A DNA stretch of 64,000 nt from Aquitalea aquatica (GCF_013911085.1 NZ_JACERN010000024.1:1-64000); one strand, 5' to 3'. Shown: positions 1 through 8,754, counted from the first letter of the stretch. Translations and numbers: made by a program. The notes: a model not told the origin generated them from the sequence alone.

Positions 1-111
1 AATGAAAGGCCGAAGAAAGCACTGGGTGGTTTGACGCCAGCGGCCTATGCCGAATCACTTGCTGAGAAATCAGGTAAATTAAGCCCGGACTCTAAAGCCC
101 TCTGCTACTGA
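1..111 (+). CDS. IS3-family transposase (OrfB), C-terminal end, partial
   Basis: The window opens inside a reading frame that runs from base 1 to a TGA at 109-111. Its residues begin NERPKKALGGLTPAAYAESL, the typical end of the DDE integrase (OrfB) of IS3-family insertion sequences, which catalyses cut-and-paste/copy-out transposition. Only the last 36 residues are present because the window begins here, so whether the element is intact upstream cannot be judged. A G-rich stretch right after the stop (115-121) may belong to the terminal repeat of the element, but no matching left end is available to prove it. The downstream chemoreceptor is broken, which fits past IS activity at this place. 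Confidence 0.75.
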   Translation, partial: NERPKKALGGLTPAAYAESLAEKSGKLSPDSKALCY

Positions 112-202
112 AAGTGGGGGGGCGTCGAGCGGTTTAAAAAAGTCAAAGTCGGCATTTCAGCTTTGATCGGTGACGTTGCCTTGGGCAGATGACCCTGGAT
201 TG

Positions 203-235
203 AAAATACCGACGCGATAACGTCGGCATTGTTTT
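203..235. terminator. Rho-independent terminator hairpin, possibly bidirectional
   Basis: Inverted repeat CCGACG (209-214) / CGTCGG (221-226) with loop CGATAA. On the minus strand the stem is followed by TATTTTC, just past the end of the chemoreceptor remnant. On the plus strand it is followed by a T-run at 232-236. Confidence 0.6.
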
Positions 236-273
236 TGTGCATTGCGAGGAATCAGTCCATCAAGTCGCCGGGG

Positions 274-582
274 TCATATCTTGTAGGCATCAACAATGCC
301 TTGTAGCTGGCGTGACAAATTGTCCAGCTGCAGAGCGGAGTTAGCCGTGTTGCTGGCGGCGGCACTGCTTTCTTCTGCCATTTGTGCAATCCCTTCCACC
401 TGCTGCGCAATATTGGTGGTGGTAATGCTGTGTTCCTTGATAGCGCTGGTGATTGCATCCACCAGTACCACAGCACGCTGGCTGCCGCTTTCAATGGAGG
501 TGATTGACTCATTGGCCTGTTCTGCACCACGTACGCCGTTAGCCACATTCTCCTCTACCTGCTCCATCGCCTTGACCGCCAC
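274..582 (-). pseudogene. Methyl-accepting chemotaxis protein, C-terminal remnant
   Basis: The minus-strand frame encodes about 102 residues that match the last part of an MCP signalling domain: AVKAMEQVEENVANGV, then the adaptation helix (MAEESSAAASNTANSALQLDNL) and an end IVDAYKI. Everything normally upstream (ligand domain, HAMP, kinase-binding hairpin tip) is missing. An in-frame TGA lies about 20 bases above the GTG at 580-582, with no recognisable MCP sequence between. Full MCPs are about 500-700 residues, so this is a 5'-truncated gene and not a short functional receptor. It lies next to an IS3 transposase end, which suggests insertion or recombination removed the front. Some expression from the GTG cannot be excluded, but a membrane-free fragment would not sense ligands. 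Confidence 0.8.
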
Positions 583-785
583 TTTGAGTCGCCCTTGCTT
601 TCATGGACGGTCTTCAGCCACTGCTTGCGATGTCTAGCTTGCCTTCCGCCCCATATGAAAGACAGAGCTGCCGTAACGATTGATCAGCAGGGGTTTGATT
701 CACCAACTTGCAGCCTGGATGATGTCCAGGCAGCTTTTGGTCTTGCCTGCTGCTTGGCGCAGGGTTCTGGCAGTGCTCGGCCACT
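583..785. other. Unassigned stretch between chemoreceptor remnant and PepSY gene
   Basis: About 200 bases with open frames on both strands, none of which resembles a protein family I recognise. The MCP homology stops abruptly at about 583, so this is probably a recombination scar or the residue of a degraded gene. Confidence 0.4.
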
Positions 786-1859
786 TCACACGGCTGCTTT
801 TGCCTGCCTGAGCCGCTTGTTGCGACGTGCCAGCCATTGATAGACACCCGAAATGCCCAGCAACATCAGTAGCAGTCCGCTGGCGCACATCAATATACGT
901 TGTGTCAGCCCGCCGATACTCCCATCATGCAATACCAGTGCCCAGCTGCTAATCCGCCGCCACGGCGTGGTCTCTTCCGTTTTTTCCAGTTTCAGCAGGG
1001 TGGCGTGATAGGGGTCGAGGCTGAGCAGGGTACTGCCATTGGGGTGTAGCTCCCCCGGCAGGCGCAGGCGCAATGTCACTGGCTTGTCTGGCTGGGCACT
1101 GATGCTGATGCTGGTCAGCCGGCCTTGGGGCAGCTGGCGCTGGGCGACACTGACCAGCCTGTCCAGTGGCAAGCGTGGCGCATCGGCCTTGATCAGCCGT
1201 TGTTTTCCCGCCTTGCCGTGGCCGGCCGGAGTCAGCCAGTTGCGGATGGGTTGATTGAACGCCAGGACCAAGCCACTGAGTGTACTAAGCAACAACAGCA
1301 GCAGCATGGCCGCACCGGCGCAGCGGTGCAGGTCGCCAATCAATATGGCCAAGCCTTTGTCGCTGCGCACTCGCCAGGCCTTTGACCAGTTTTTTGGCCA
1401 CCAGTGAATGATGCCGCTTAGCAGTATCAGCAAGATAACCACGCCCACCACGCCCACCCATGTCTTGCCCTCACTGAGTAGCAGGCGCTCATGCAGAGAA
1501 TGCAGCCAGCGCCAGCCATCTGTAGTGCTGTTGGTAACTGGCAAGATATTTCCGCTGACCGGGTCCAGCCATAGCGTGTTGTCTTCGTGGCCTGGCATGC
1601 GTATCCGGGCCTCGATGGCGTCCTGCCTGCTATCGGCTAGCCGCAGCGTGACCTCACCTTGTGGATGAAGCGCGCGGATGGTGTCGTAGCCGGCTTGGTA
1701 GTTGGCCGGGGAGCTCTGCGCTGGCAGGGTCTGTGCGGGAATGGTTGGCTGTAGTTCCTGGCGAAATACCAACAGGCTGCCGCTACAGCCCAGCACGATG
1801 GCAAACAGCGCTGCAGCCAGGCCCAGGTAGCGGTGTAGCAGGATGATGATGCGTTTCAT
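786..1859 (-). CDS. PepSY-associated TM helix protein (PiuB-like, iron-uptake associated)
   Basis: A 357-residue inner-membrane protein beginning MKRIIILLHRYLGLAAALFAIVLG. This is the hallmark of the PepSY_TM family: an HRYLGL-type first helix, a long periplasmic loop with PepSY-like segments (about residues 55-110 and 235-285), then a helix pair around 140-160 (GVVILLILLSGIIHWWP) and 180-205, and a last helix near 325-345 followed by a basic tail. Members accompany TonB siderophore receptors and are thought to assist ferric-siderophore reduction or release at the inner membrane; the exact reaction is not settled. It lies about 150 bases downstream of the TonB receptor on the same strand, so the two probably share the Fur-controlled promoter. 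Confidence 0.85.
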   Translation of the reverse strand: MKRIIILLHRYLGLAAALFAIVLGCSGSLLVFRQELQPTIPAQTLPAQSSPANYQAGYDTIRALHPQGEVTLRLADSRQDAIEARIRMPGHEDNTLWLDPVSGNILPVTNSTTDGWRWLHSLHERLLLSEGKTWVGVVGVVILLILLSGIIHWWPKNWSKAWRVRSDKGLAILIGDLHRCAGAAMLLLLLLSTLSGLVLAFNQPIRNWLTPAGHGKAGKQRLIKADAPRLPLDRLVSVAQRQLPQGRLTSISISAQPDKPVTLRLRLPGELHPNGSTLLSLDPYHATLLKLEKTEETTPWRRISSWALVLHDGSIGGLTQRILMCASGLLLMLLGISGVYQWLARRNKRLRQAKAAV

Positions 1860-2006
1860 AGATTGTCCAGATCAGTCAGGAGGCCCTCGTCAACAGCCCG
1901 CGCAGCCTGTGTTAAGGCGCTGGCGGGTAGGGGCTGGCGGTATCGACGGAGCGGGTGCTGGCCTAGCCGCCTGACCAGAGCCCGCTCCGCTAGCAAGAAC
2001 TGCAAG

Positions 2007-4115
2007 TCAGAAGGTGAGGCTGGCCTTGACCAGTAGCTCGCGTGGGTCGCCCAGACGCACGGTGGATACGCTGCCGCTGCTGCTCGTGGTGGTGGTGCCG
2101 GTACTGGAGGCGTAGTAGGTTTTGTCGAATACGTTTTTCAGATTGGCCTGGATTTCCAGCTTTTTGCCACGCAGGCGGGTTTGCCAGGCGATGAAGGCAT
2201 CGGTCACGGTGTAAGACGGCAGCTGGAAGGAGTTGGCCGCATCCCCCTGACGCTCGCCCACGTAGCGGGTACCGCCGCCTATGCGCCAGTGGTTGCCAAA
2301 CACATCATTGCCCAGATCGTAGGCCAGATTGATGCTGCCGCTGCGCTTTGGCACGTTGTACAGCTGCTTGCCGGCATAAACCGGATCACTGGTGACGATG
2401 GCATTGGTGTAGGCCAAGGCCAGGGTGAGCGACAGTTTTTTGGTGATTTCACCGCTGACATCCAGTTCTACCCCCTGCGAGCGTACCTTGCCCATGGCTT
2501 TGTCGATGCCGTCGGTATCGGTGGCCACCACATTGGTTTTCTCGATATGGAATACGGCGGCAGTAGCACTGATGCCGTGGTCTTCCAGCTTGATACCTGC
2601 TTCGTGCGATATCCCGCGTTCCGGGGCAAAGCTTTGGCCATCGCTCGCCGCATTAGGCTGGAACGATGTGCTGTAACTACCGTAGAGCGACCAGTGGGGC
2701 GTCAGTGTGTAGATCAGGCCGAACTGCGGCAGGGCGGTGTAGCCATCGCTACGATCACTCACCACATAAGGTCGCCCTACGCCATCTTCCTGCTGGTAAT
2801 GCTGATAACGCAGACCGTAGGTGGTGCGCCATGCCGGTGATAGCGCCCAGTTGTCCATCAGCAGCAGGGATTGGGTATTGATGGTGCTACGGTTGTCGCT
2901 CTGGCTGGCGCTCAATGTGGTATTGGCGCTGCTAACACGGCCATACACCGGATTGTTGACATTCAATTGGGTCAGGCTGCTGGCACTGCCGCGGAAGGTG
3001 TCCGAACGCTGCTCGCGAAACTGGGTGATATCCAGCCCGATTACCGGTTTGTGGTTCTGCCCCAGAATGGAAATATCGCCTTGCAACTTGCTGGACAGGG
3101 CCAGCGTGCTGTTGTTGACCACATTGCCATCCAGCCTGCGGGTTAGCACGCCAGTACGCGCATTGTAGGCTGTGGCGCGGGTTTCGTAGTTGCTGTAGCT
3201 GATTTCATTCCAGGCGAGCTGGGTATCCAGTGTCCATTGGCTGTTCAATACCCGGCCATAGCTGGCGGTGGCCGCCTGTGTCCTGCCTTGGGCCACATCC
3301 AGCAAATCACCCAGCCGTGTCTCGCGGGGCACATTCAGCGGCTTGCCATTGTAAAACACCGTACCGCGATCCCAGGGCATGGAAAAATCCGTGTACTGGT
3401 AGGACAGCAGCAGCTTGTTGCGCTCATCATTCCAGGCCAGGGATGGTGCAATCATGGTGCGCTTGGTACTGCCAAAGTTGCGCCAGTAGTCGGTGTCCTG
3501 CTTGTCGGCAATCAGGCGATAGGCAAGGTTGGAGTCGCCAATGGGGCCGGTCGTGTCCAGCGTGACCGAGCCGCCACCAAAGCTGCTGCTTTGCCCGCTG
3601 AGAGTGGTTTGGGGCGTGTTTTCCGGTTTTTTACTGATGACATTGATGACCCCGCCTGGCTCCTGAATACCGTATAGCAAGGAGGCCGGGCCTTTCAGCA
3701 CTTCTACCGATTCCGTCGTGGCGTCGAAATTGCTCATCAGATAAGAGCGCACGCCATCACGCAGAATGCTGCCATCGTTACGCTCACCAAAGCCGCGACG
3801 GGTGAAGCTATCCTGTATCCCGGCCAGCGTGTTGCTTTCCACAATGCCACTCACCGTACTGACGGCCTCGGCCAGGGTTTTCACCTGTTTGTCAGCCAGG
3901 GTTTGCGGGGTGACGCTTTGCACGGCCTGCGGAGTGTCCAGGCTGCTTTGGGCATAGCCGGCCACGCTGGTGGTGCGGCTCTGGTAACTGTGCTGCGGGT
4001 TGTTATCGATACTGGCGCTGACTGAAACCGTATCCAGCGTAACAGCATCATCGGCTTTGGCGGTCAGAGGGATCAGGAGCAAGAGGGAGGTGGATAAGAC
4101 AGATGCAGGTTTCAT
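2007..4115 (-). CDS. TonB-dependent siderophore receptor
   Basis: Outer-membrane ferric-siderophore receptor of 702 residues from the chosen start. It begins MKPASVLSTSLLLLIPLTAKA, a clear signal peptide. A TonB-box-like DTVSVSA follows, then the plug domain (about 50-160, with FTRRGFG, DGVRS, EVLKGPASLLYG and PGGVINVISKKP, all typical of the siderophore subfamily) and a 22-strand barrel ending in ELLVKASLTF with the terminal aromatic needed for assembly. There is no N-terminal signalling (STN) domain, so it is a plain transporter and not a transducer for an ECF sigma factor. A longer frame starts at 4148, but that start lies inside the Fur box, so 4115 is preferred. Substrate is not readable; the FoxA/FhuE-like hydroxamate receptors look closest. 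Confidence 0.9.
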   Translation of the reverse strand: MKPASVLSTSLLLLIPLTAKADDAVTLDTVSVSASIDNNPQHSYQSRTTSVAGYAQSSLDTPQAVQSVTPQTLADKQVKTLAEAVSTVSGIVESNTLAGIQDSFTRRGFGERNDGSILRDGVRSYLMSNFDATTESVEVLKGPASLLYGIQEPGGVINVISKKPENTPQTTLSGQSSSFGGGSVTLDTTGPIGDSNLAYRLIADKQDTDYWRNFGSTKRTMIAPSLAWNDERNKLLLSYQYTDFSMPWDRGTVFYNGKPLNVPRETRLGDLLDVAQGRTQAATASYGRVLNSQWTLDTQLAWNEISYSNYETRATAYNARTGVLTRRLDGNVVNNSTLALSSKLQGDISILGQNHKPVIGLDITQFREQRSDTFRGSASSLTQLNVNNPVYGRVSSANTTLSASQSDNRSTINTQSLLLMDNWALSPAWRTTYGLRYQHYQQEDGVGRPYVVSDRSDGYTALPQFGLIYTLTPHWSLYGSYSTSFQPNAASDGQSFAPERGISHEAGIKLEDHGISATAAVFHIEKTNVVATDTDGIDKAMGKVRSQGVELDVSGEITKKLSLTLALAYTNAIVTSDPVYAGKQLYNVPKRSGSINLAYDLGNDVFGNHWRIGGGTRYVGERQGDAANSFQLPSYTVTDAFIAWQTRLRGKKLEIQANLKNVFDKTYYASSTGTTTTSSSGSVSTVRLGDPRELLVKASLTF

Positions 4116-4127
4116 GAAGCAGATTAT

Positions 4128-4146
4128 GTAAATGAGAATCATTATC
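4128..4146. promoter_or_regulatory. Fur box upstream of TonB receptor
   Basis: GTAAATGAGAATCATTATC matches 16 of 19 positions of the palindromic Fur consensus GATAATGATAATCATTATC. It lies 12 bases above the receptor ATG, where bound Fe-Fur would block transcription. Iron-repressed expression of the receptor and the downstream PepSY gene is inferred. Confidence 0.85.
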
Positions 4147-4363
4147 ATAAATTAACTCGCCTCATTCGCCTAGTCTGTTTTTTGTATGTAAAGGCTACTT
4201 CTTGTGTGAAAGGGCGGGGCCGGCGGGGAGGATTGGTGGCCGACTTGGTCGGGCGGAAAAACCTGAATACGCGCCACACCGGAGCATGTCCGCAATTCTG
4301 CGTAAACCGGTTGTTATTGCTAGCTATTCTGACCGGTCGCTCAGGCCGAGCTTTCGCCAAACG

Positions 4364-4387
4364 AAAAAAGGGGGCGGCGGCCCCCTT
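4364..4387 (-). terminator. Terminator of the DUF1348 gene
   Basis: Stem AAGGGGGC (4368-4375) / GCCCCCTT (4380-4387), loop GGCG. On the minus strand it is followed by a run of T (complement of the A-run 4364-4369). It sits about 50 bases past the end of the minus-strand gene at 4439. Confidence 0.75.
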
Positions 4388-4438
4388 CGTCTTGTCTGCT
4401 ATCCCGGCCTGTTCGTAGCTTGACTCGCTATCACTGTT

Positions 4439-5044
4439 TCAACGTCGATCCGGGATGCTTGCGCCCGTCCTGGGGCTATCGTTGAGCATGCCCATGCTGG
4501 TGTGCTGCCGGTTTTTGGCATGCACGGGTGCGCATGGCGGTGACCCCGGTTTGAAGGGGCATCGCTGACTGGGGGCTTGTCTATAGCCCCAGCGCTGATA
4601 GCGAGGGGTGCTCGTCTGGCCGTCGGCCCTGGCCCAGTGGAACAGCCGCATGGATTCAGTAATGGCCAGGTCGTTGATGCTGGCGTGGCGCATGGCCATT
4701 AAGCCGTGTTCGTCAAATTCCCAGTTCTCATTGCCGTAAGATCGGTACCACTGGCCCGCTTGGTCATGCCATTCGTAGGCAAAGCGCACCGCAATGCGGT
4801 GATCGGTAAAGGCCCATAGTTCCTTGATCAGCCGGTAGTCCTGTTCGCGCTGCCACTTGCGGCTAAGAAAGGCTTCGATTTCTTCCCGGCCCTGTATGAA
4901 TTCATTGCGGTTGCGCCATTGGCTGTCGGGCGTATAGGCGAGTGCAATGCGGGCGGGGTCGCGGCTGTTCCATGCGTCTTCTGCCAGCCGGACTTTCTGG
5001 GCTGCACTGGTGGAATCGAATGGCGGTAAAGGCGGGCGGCTCAT
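4439..5044 (-). pseudogene. DUF1348 / NTF2-like protein with C-terminal frameshift
   Basis: The first about 135 residues are a normal DUF1348 protein (SnoaL/NTF2-like fold, about 150 residues in the family; biochemical role unknown): [42 protein letters not shown]. After LFHWA the read frame turns into unrelated sequence and runs on to 201 residues. In the frame one base away the sequence continues [16 protein letters not shown] and stops at 4581-4583, exactly the family C-terminus. One base therefore seems lost near 4629-4632 in a G/C run. This is either a recent frameshift or a sequencing error. The catalytic-fold core is untouched, so the product could still be partly active. Confidence 0.8.
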
Positions 5045-5089
5045 GTGTGGCTCCTTGGCGATGGCCCCGGCGTGGGCCGGGGCTGGGGG

Positions 5090-5638
5090 TCAGGCAGTCA
5101 GAGGCTGTACTAGGGGAAAGTCGATGTCTGTTGCGGCTACCGAGTTAATGTAGTTGGTCCAGGTATTGAGTGCGACATGCAGCACGATTTCGATGATTTG
5201 TGCATCGTCATAACCGGCTTCCTTGATGGCCTGCAGCAAGGCAGCACCGACATGGCCGCGTTCGCGTGCTACCTGGGCCGCGAAGCGTACCGCAGCATCA
5301 GCCTTGGCATCGGTTGACGTGCCACGGCGGTTGGCCAGGATTTCGGCATCGTCCAGTTTGGCGAGGTTCTTGCCCAGGTAGCTATGGGCCGACAGGCAAT
5401 AGGTGCAGCGGTTGATTTCGGCCACGGCCAGGGCGATGCGTTCGCGAGTCTGTGCCGGTAGGGTGCCACGGCCCAGTGCGCCGGATAGCGCGAGATAACC
5501 TTCCAGGGCTTGCGGGCTGTTTGCTACCAGGCGGAACAGGTTCGGGACGATGCCAAACTGCTTGTTGACTGCTTCCAGCAGCGCTTGCGAGGCGGCAGGG
5601 GCGTCAGCGATGGTGGCGGGGGTGTAGAGGTGCGACAT
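5090..5638 (-). CDS. Carboxymuconolactone decarboxylase-family (AhpD-like) protein
   Basis: A 182-residue cytoplasmic protein of the CMD/AhpD superfamily. The redox motif CTYCLSAH (about residues 80-87) gives the CxxC pair plus the nearby His used by AhpD-type alkylhydroperoxidases, in the usual setting RERIALAVAEINRCTYC. The N-terminus with FGIVPNLFRLVANSPQAL is typical of the peroxidase-related subgroup. Probable role is thiol-based peroxide handling; the decarboxylase name is historical and no aromatic catabolic genes are nearby. It lies 45 bases upstream of the DUF1348 gene on the same strand, and divergent from the LysR gene at 5747, which is the likely regulator of both. Confidence 0.88.
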   Translation of the reverse strand: MSHLYTPATIADAPAASQALLEAVNKQFGIVPNLFRLVANSPQALEGYLALSGALGRGTLPAQTRERIALAVAEINRCTYCLSAHSYLGKNLAKLDDAEILANRRGTSTDAKADAAVRFAAQVARERGHVGAALLQAIKEAGYDDAQIIEIVLHVALNTWTNYINSVAATDIDFPLVQPLTA

Positions 5639-5746
5639 AGCGGGGCTCCGTTCAGGTGGTGAGTTGCGACACCTCGAAGCATACTTATCTTTTAATTTGC
5701 TGATAATTGGTTAAAATTTGAAATAACTATCCCAAAAATTGAGAAT

Positions 5747-6649
5747 ATGGCTGATCGATTAGAAGCAATGACGCTACTGGTGGCCGTGGTGGATGCCGGT
5801 GGTTTTTCGGCGGCGGCGCGCCGGCTTTCGCTGCCGCTGGCTACGGTCAGCCGCAAGGTGGCAGACCTCGAAGCACATCTGGGTGTGCAGCTTTTGCAAC
5901 GCTCCACGCGCCATATCGCGCTGACCGATGCCGGCCGCAGCTATGTGGAATCGTGTCGGCGCATTCTCGATGACGTGAACGAAACCGAGCGTGCCGCAAT
6001 CGGCGAATATGCAGCGCCGAAGGGTGATCTGGTCATCACGGCGCCCGTGGTATTTGGCCGGCTGCATGTCACCCCAGTAGTGGTGGAGTTCCTCAAGGCT
6101 TTCCCCGCCATCAATGTCCGCCTGCTGCTGAGCGACCGGGTATCGCACCTGTTGGAGGAGCATATCGACCTGGCCGTGCGTATTGGCCCACTGCCGGATA
6201 GCAGCATGGTGGCCAGCCGCGTGGGTGAAGTCCGCCAGGTGGTGTGCGCCTGTCCCGAATATCTTGCAGAGCGTGGTGTGCCGGCCCTGCCTGAAGATAT
6301 CGCCGTGCACGATTGCATCAGTTATGAAAGTCTGGCGGGCACCCAGGCTTGGCCTTTTTATCGGGGCGAGGCTGTATCGCTGCTACCTATCAAGCCGCGA
6401 CTGATCGTCAATGGCGCAGAAGCAGCGCTGGATGCAGCCTGCGGTGGACTAGGCCTTACCCGCGTACTGTCCTACCAATGCGAACCGGCACGCCAGGCTG
6501 GCCGGGTGCAGATTGTGCTGGCGGATTTCGAGCCGGCACCGTGGCCGGTAAGCTTGCTGTATGCCGGGCAGGGCAGGTTGCCAATCAAACTACGGGCCTT
6601 CCTGGACTTTGCTGCGCCCAGGTTGCGCCGCCAGCTGGCAGGGGGCTGA
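5747..6649 (+). CDS. LysR-family transcriptional regulator
   Basis: 300 residues: an N-terminal winged HTH (about 1-60, MADRLEAMTLLVAVVDAGGFSAAARRLSLPLATVSRKVADLE) and a C-terminal LysR substrate-binding domain (about 90-295). The style (MADRLEAM.., VSRKVADLEAHLGVQLLQRSTR, YVESCRRIL) is that of the CrgA/DsdC-like LysR group that often controls a divergent small oxidoreductase or peroxidase gene. It is divergent from the CMD-family gene with a 108-base AT-rich gap holding both promoters, so regulation of the 5638-4439 genes is the simplest inference. The inducer is not known. Confidence 0.9.
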   Translation: MADRLEAMTLLVAVVDAGGFSAAARRLSLPLATVSRKVADLEAHLGVQLLQRSTRHIALTDAGRSYVESCRRILDDVNETERAAIGEYAAPKGDLVITAPVVFGRLHVTPVVVEFLKAFPAINVRLLLSDRVSHLLEEHIDLAVRIGPLPDSSMVASRVGEVRQVVCACPEYLAERGVPALPEDIAVHDCISYESLAGTQAWPFYRGEAVSLLPIKPRLIVNGAEAALDAACGGLGLTRVLSYQCEPARQAGRVQIVLADFEPAPWPVSLLYAGQGRLPIKLRAFLDFAAPRLRRQLAGG

Positions 6650-6815
6650 GCGGCGCTTTGCCTGCGGAGCTGTCACGGCCGGGAGGGGGCGACGCGTGTT
6701 GCTGACGGTACCCATGGCTTGAGTAGGGCGAACATGGCTAGGTTGGCGCAGAGGCCTGAAGCTCTGCTGCGGGCGGCGCTCCTGCTGCCTCGTGTTGCCT
6801 CACTGAGTGGTGCGC

Positions 6816-7220
6816 TCATTCCCGGCTGAAGCGGTCGCCCAGATCGGCACGGATGGTGTGGGTATCGTAGATAATGACCAGTTTTTCGATCAGGCCCGCA
6901 GCATCGAAGTCAAACACATCGACACAATCAAAACTGACGGTACTTTGGTCTTTCAAGACCCAGTCATAGCGAAAATAGGCGGTGGCACGGCGGCTGCCGC
7001 TACTGCTGTGGAACAGGTCGAGCAGGGTGATCTTGCTGCGGCCGGATGCATCCGCCAGCTTGCGGTAAAAGGATGCCGGACTGACCCAGCCCAGCAGGGG
7101 CGAATAGATGGTGGCCTGCGGTGCAAACAGCGCGACCACGCCATCCACATTGCTCTTTTCAAGTTCACGCAGGTAGTCTGTCAGCTTTGCTGCGTACTGA
7201 GCCGGATCGATACTGGACAT
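6816..7220 (-). CDS. SnoaL/NTF2-like fold protein
   Basis: A 134-residue protein with a nuclear transport factor 2-like fold: N-terminal helices (YAAKLTDYLRELEKSNVDGVVALFAPQATIYSPLLG) then a curved beta sheet ending in DVFDFDAAGLIEKLVIIYDTHTIR. Such proteins are small ligand-binding or isomerase-type folds; no catalytic pair can be named here, so function is open. It is divergent from the LysR gene starting at 7268 with only 47 bases between, which suggests control by that LysR protein. The 166 bases on its other side (6650-6815) show nothing recognisable. Confidence 0.8.
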   Translation of the reverse strand: MSSIDPAQYAAKLTDYLRELEKSNVDGVVALFAPQATIYSPLLGWVSPASFYRKLADASGRSKITLLDLFHSSSGSRRATAYFRYDWVLKDQSTVSFDCVDVFDFDAAGLIEKLVIIYDTHTIRADLGDRFSRE

Positions 7221-7267
7221 TAGTGTGTTCCTTGCTTGGTGTGTACCGCCACCTTAGCCATTTGCCC

Positions 7268-8197
7268 ATGAACCGAAAATCGACAAATTCTGAACAGGGG
7301 TATGCAGCCGATGCATACCCGCTTGACGCGTTGACCAAGCCCCTGCCTTCCACCATGGGTTTGCAAGCATTTGTCGCGGTGGCGCAGCTGGGCAGCCTGT
7401 CGCGGGCGGCGGCCCAGTTGTATCGCACCCAGGGAGCGGTCAGCCGGCAGATTCAGCAGCTGGAGCAGCATTATCAGGTGGTGTTGTTTCAGCGTAGCGC
7501 GACCGGCATGCACTTGAGCCCCGAAGGCGAACAGCTACAACAGATTGCTACGCGGGCGCTTGCCGATTTAGCGGCTTTTTCCCGCTTTGCCAGTCAGCAG
7601 CAGCAAAGCATTCGCCTGCGCCTGCCTTCCACCTTGGCACTGCGCTGGTTTTTGCCACGATTGGATAGCTTGCAGCAGCTGTTGCCCGGCATCCGCATCG
7701 ACATCAGTACCTCGATCAGCGATACCCCTGATTTCTCCCGGTCAGACCTGGACGCCATGCTGGTCAGGGGCAATGGCCAGTGGCATGGGCTGCATGCAGC
7801 ACGGCTGTTTGCCGAGCATCTCACCCCGATGTGCCGGCCAGAGATGGCCCTGACATTACGCGTCCCGGCCGATTTGCAGCACCAGTGCCTGATCCATGCC
7901 GATGCCAGCCAGCAAGAGTGGCAATACTGGTGGCAGCAATATGGCACCGGCACCATGGCGGCGCGGCATGTGGTGTTTGATTCGCTGGAGTCAGCCATTG
8001 GTGCGGCGGCACTGGGCTACGGCATTGCCCTGGGAGACCCGCGCCTGGCGCAGGACAAGCTTGCCAGCGGAGAGCTGGTGATGCCCTTTGCCGACTTGCA
8101 CACCGGCGAGCAGGCTTACTTTCTGGTCATGCCCGAGCCAAGCCGCAACAGCCCCAAACTGTGCGATCTGGTCACAGCCTTACTTACCCTGTCATAG
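7268..8197 (+). CDS. LysR-family transcriptional regulator (GcvA-like)
   Basis: 309 residues from the ATG at 7268. The open frame extends further 5' but would then overlap the divergent SnoaL-like gene. HTH domain around residues 30-95 (PSTMGLQAFVAVAQLGSLSRAAAQLYRTQGAVSRQIQQLE) and an effector domain from about 115. The order, with an N-terminal tail of about 30 residues before the HTH and the phrase GAVSRQIQQLE, resembles GcvA-type regulators. Target is probably the divergent 7220-6816 gene; there are no glycine-cleavage genes here. Confidence 0.87.
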   Translation: MNRKSTNSEQGYAADAYPLDALTKPLPSTMGLQAFVAVAQLGSLSRAAAQLYRTQGAVSRQIQQLEQHYQVVLFQRSATGMHLSPEGEQLQQIATRALADLAAFSRFASQQQQSIRLRLPSTLALRWFLPRLDSLQQLLPGIRIDISTSISDTPDFSRSDLDAMLVRGNGQWHGLHAARLFAEHLTPMCRPEMALTLRVPADLQHQCLIHADASQQEWQYWWQQYGTGTMAARHVVFDSLESAIGAAALGYGIALGDPRLAQDKLASGELVMPFADLHTGEQAYFLVMPEPSRNSPKLCDLVTALLTLS

Positions 8198-8401
8198 GCG
8201 GCCAGGCCGTGGTTTAACCAGGCTTGTCCTGAGCCAGAGAATGCGGCCTGCTGCTGGGGATGCGGTGCATGCCTTGCGATACTGCAGCGGTGTCATGTGC
8301 TTGAGGCTACGGAACTGGCGATTGAAATTGGCGCTATTCGGATAGCCAGACTGCACGGCAATGCTGGCAATGGACAGGCGGGTATCCAGCAAGCCACACA
8401 T
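8192..8401 (-). pseudogene. AraC-family regulator, C-terminal HTH remnant
   Basis: About 69 residues containing only the second half of an AraC/XylS DNA-binding domain: LLDTRLSIASIAVQSGYPNSANFNRQF followed by MTPLQYRK. A complete family member has about 250-330 residues with a first HTH and a ligand domain, all absent here. Homology ends at about 8401 and the sequence beyond it is unrelated. The 3' end overlaps the stop of the LysR gene by a few bases. It is therefore a decayed gene. Confidence 0.8.
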
Positions 8402-8754
8402 TTACGGCGTGTACTGGTCTCCGCCACTGGTTGAGGCCAGACAGTCCGCGCGGACCAGGGCACGCGTATTCCTGAACCAGCTATGGCCGAATGAAAGCGA
8501 GGGCCAGCGTCATTTCGACCCAGAACAAGCCCCCAGCAATACCGACCATTTGCGGTAACCCCCCCCCGGCGCAGCCTCGCTGGGCTTGTCTGCGCATGGT
8601 GATGGCGGCTCGGTGGAGCGCTGGCTGGATGAGAATTTCCGCAAGGTGTATCGCCATGTATTCAGTGGCAACTGGCGAGACTATGACCCGTTTGATGGCG
8701 CTTATCGTACCGAGGTGCGCGAGATTCCCTCGAATGACTCTTGTCTTCAGGTGC
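8402..8754. other. Degraded region with a poly-C tract, no intact gene seen
   Basis: Several partial frames are present but none is convincing. A plus-strand frame from about 8562 to 8756 reads like genuine protein ([20 protein letters not shown] and [20 protein letters not shown]) but has a stop just before it (8556-8558) beside an eight-C homopolymer at 8560-8567, and it runs into a terminator. This may be the 3' remnant of a frameshifted gene. I do not recognise the family. Confidence 0.4.
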
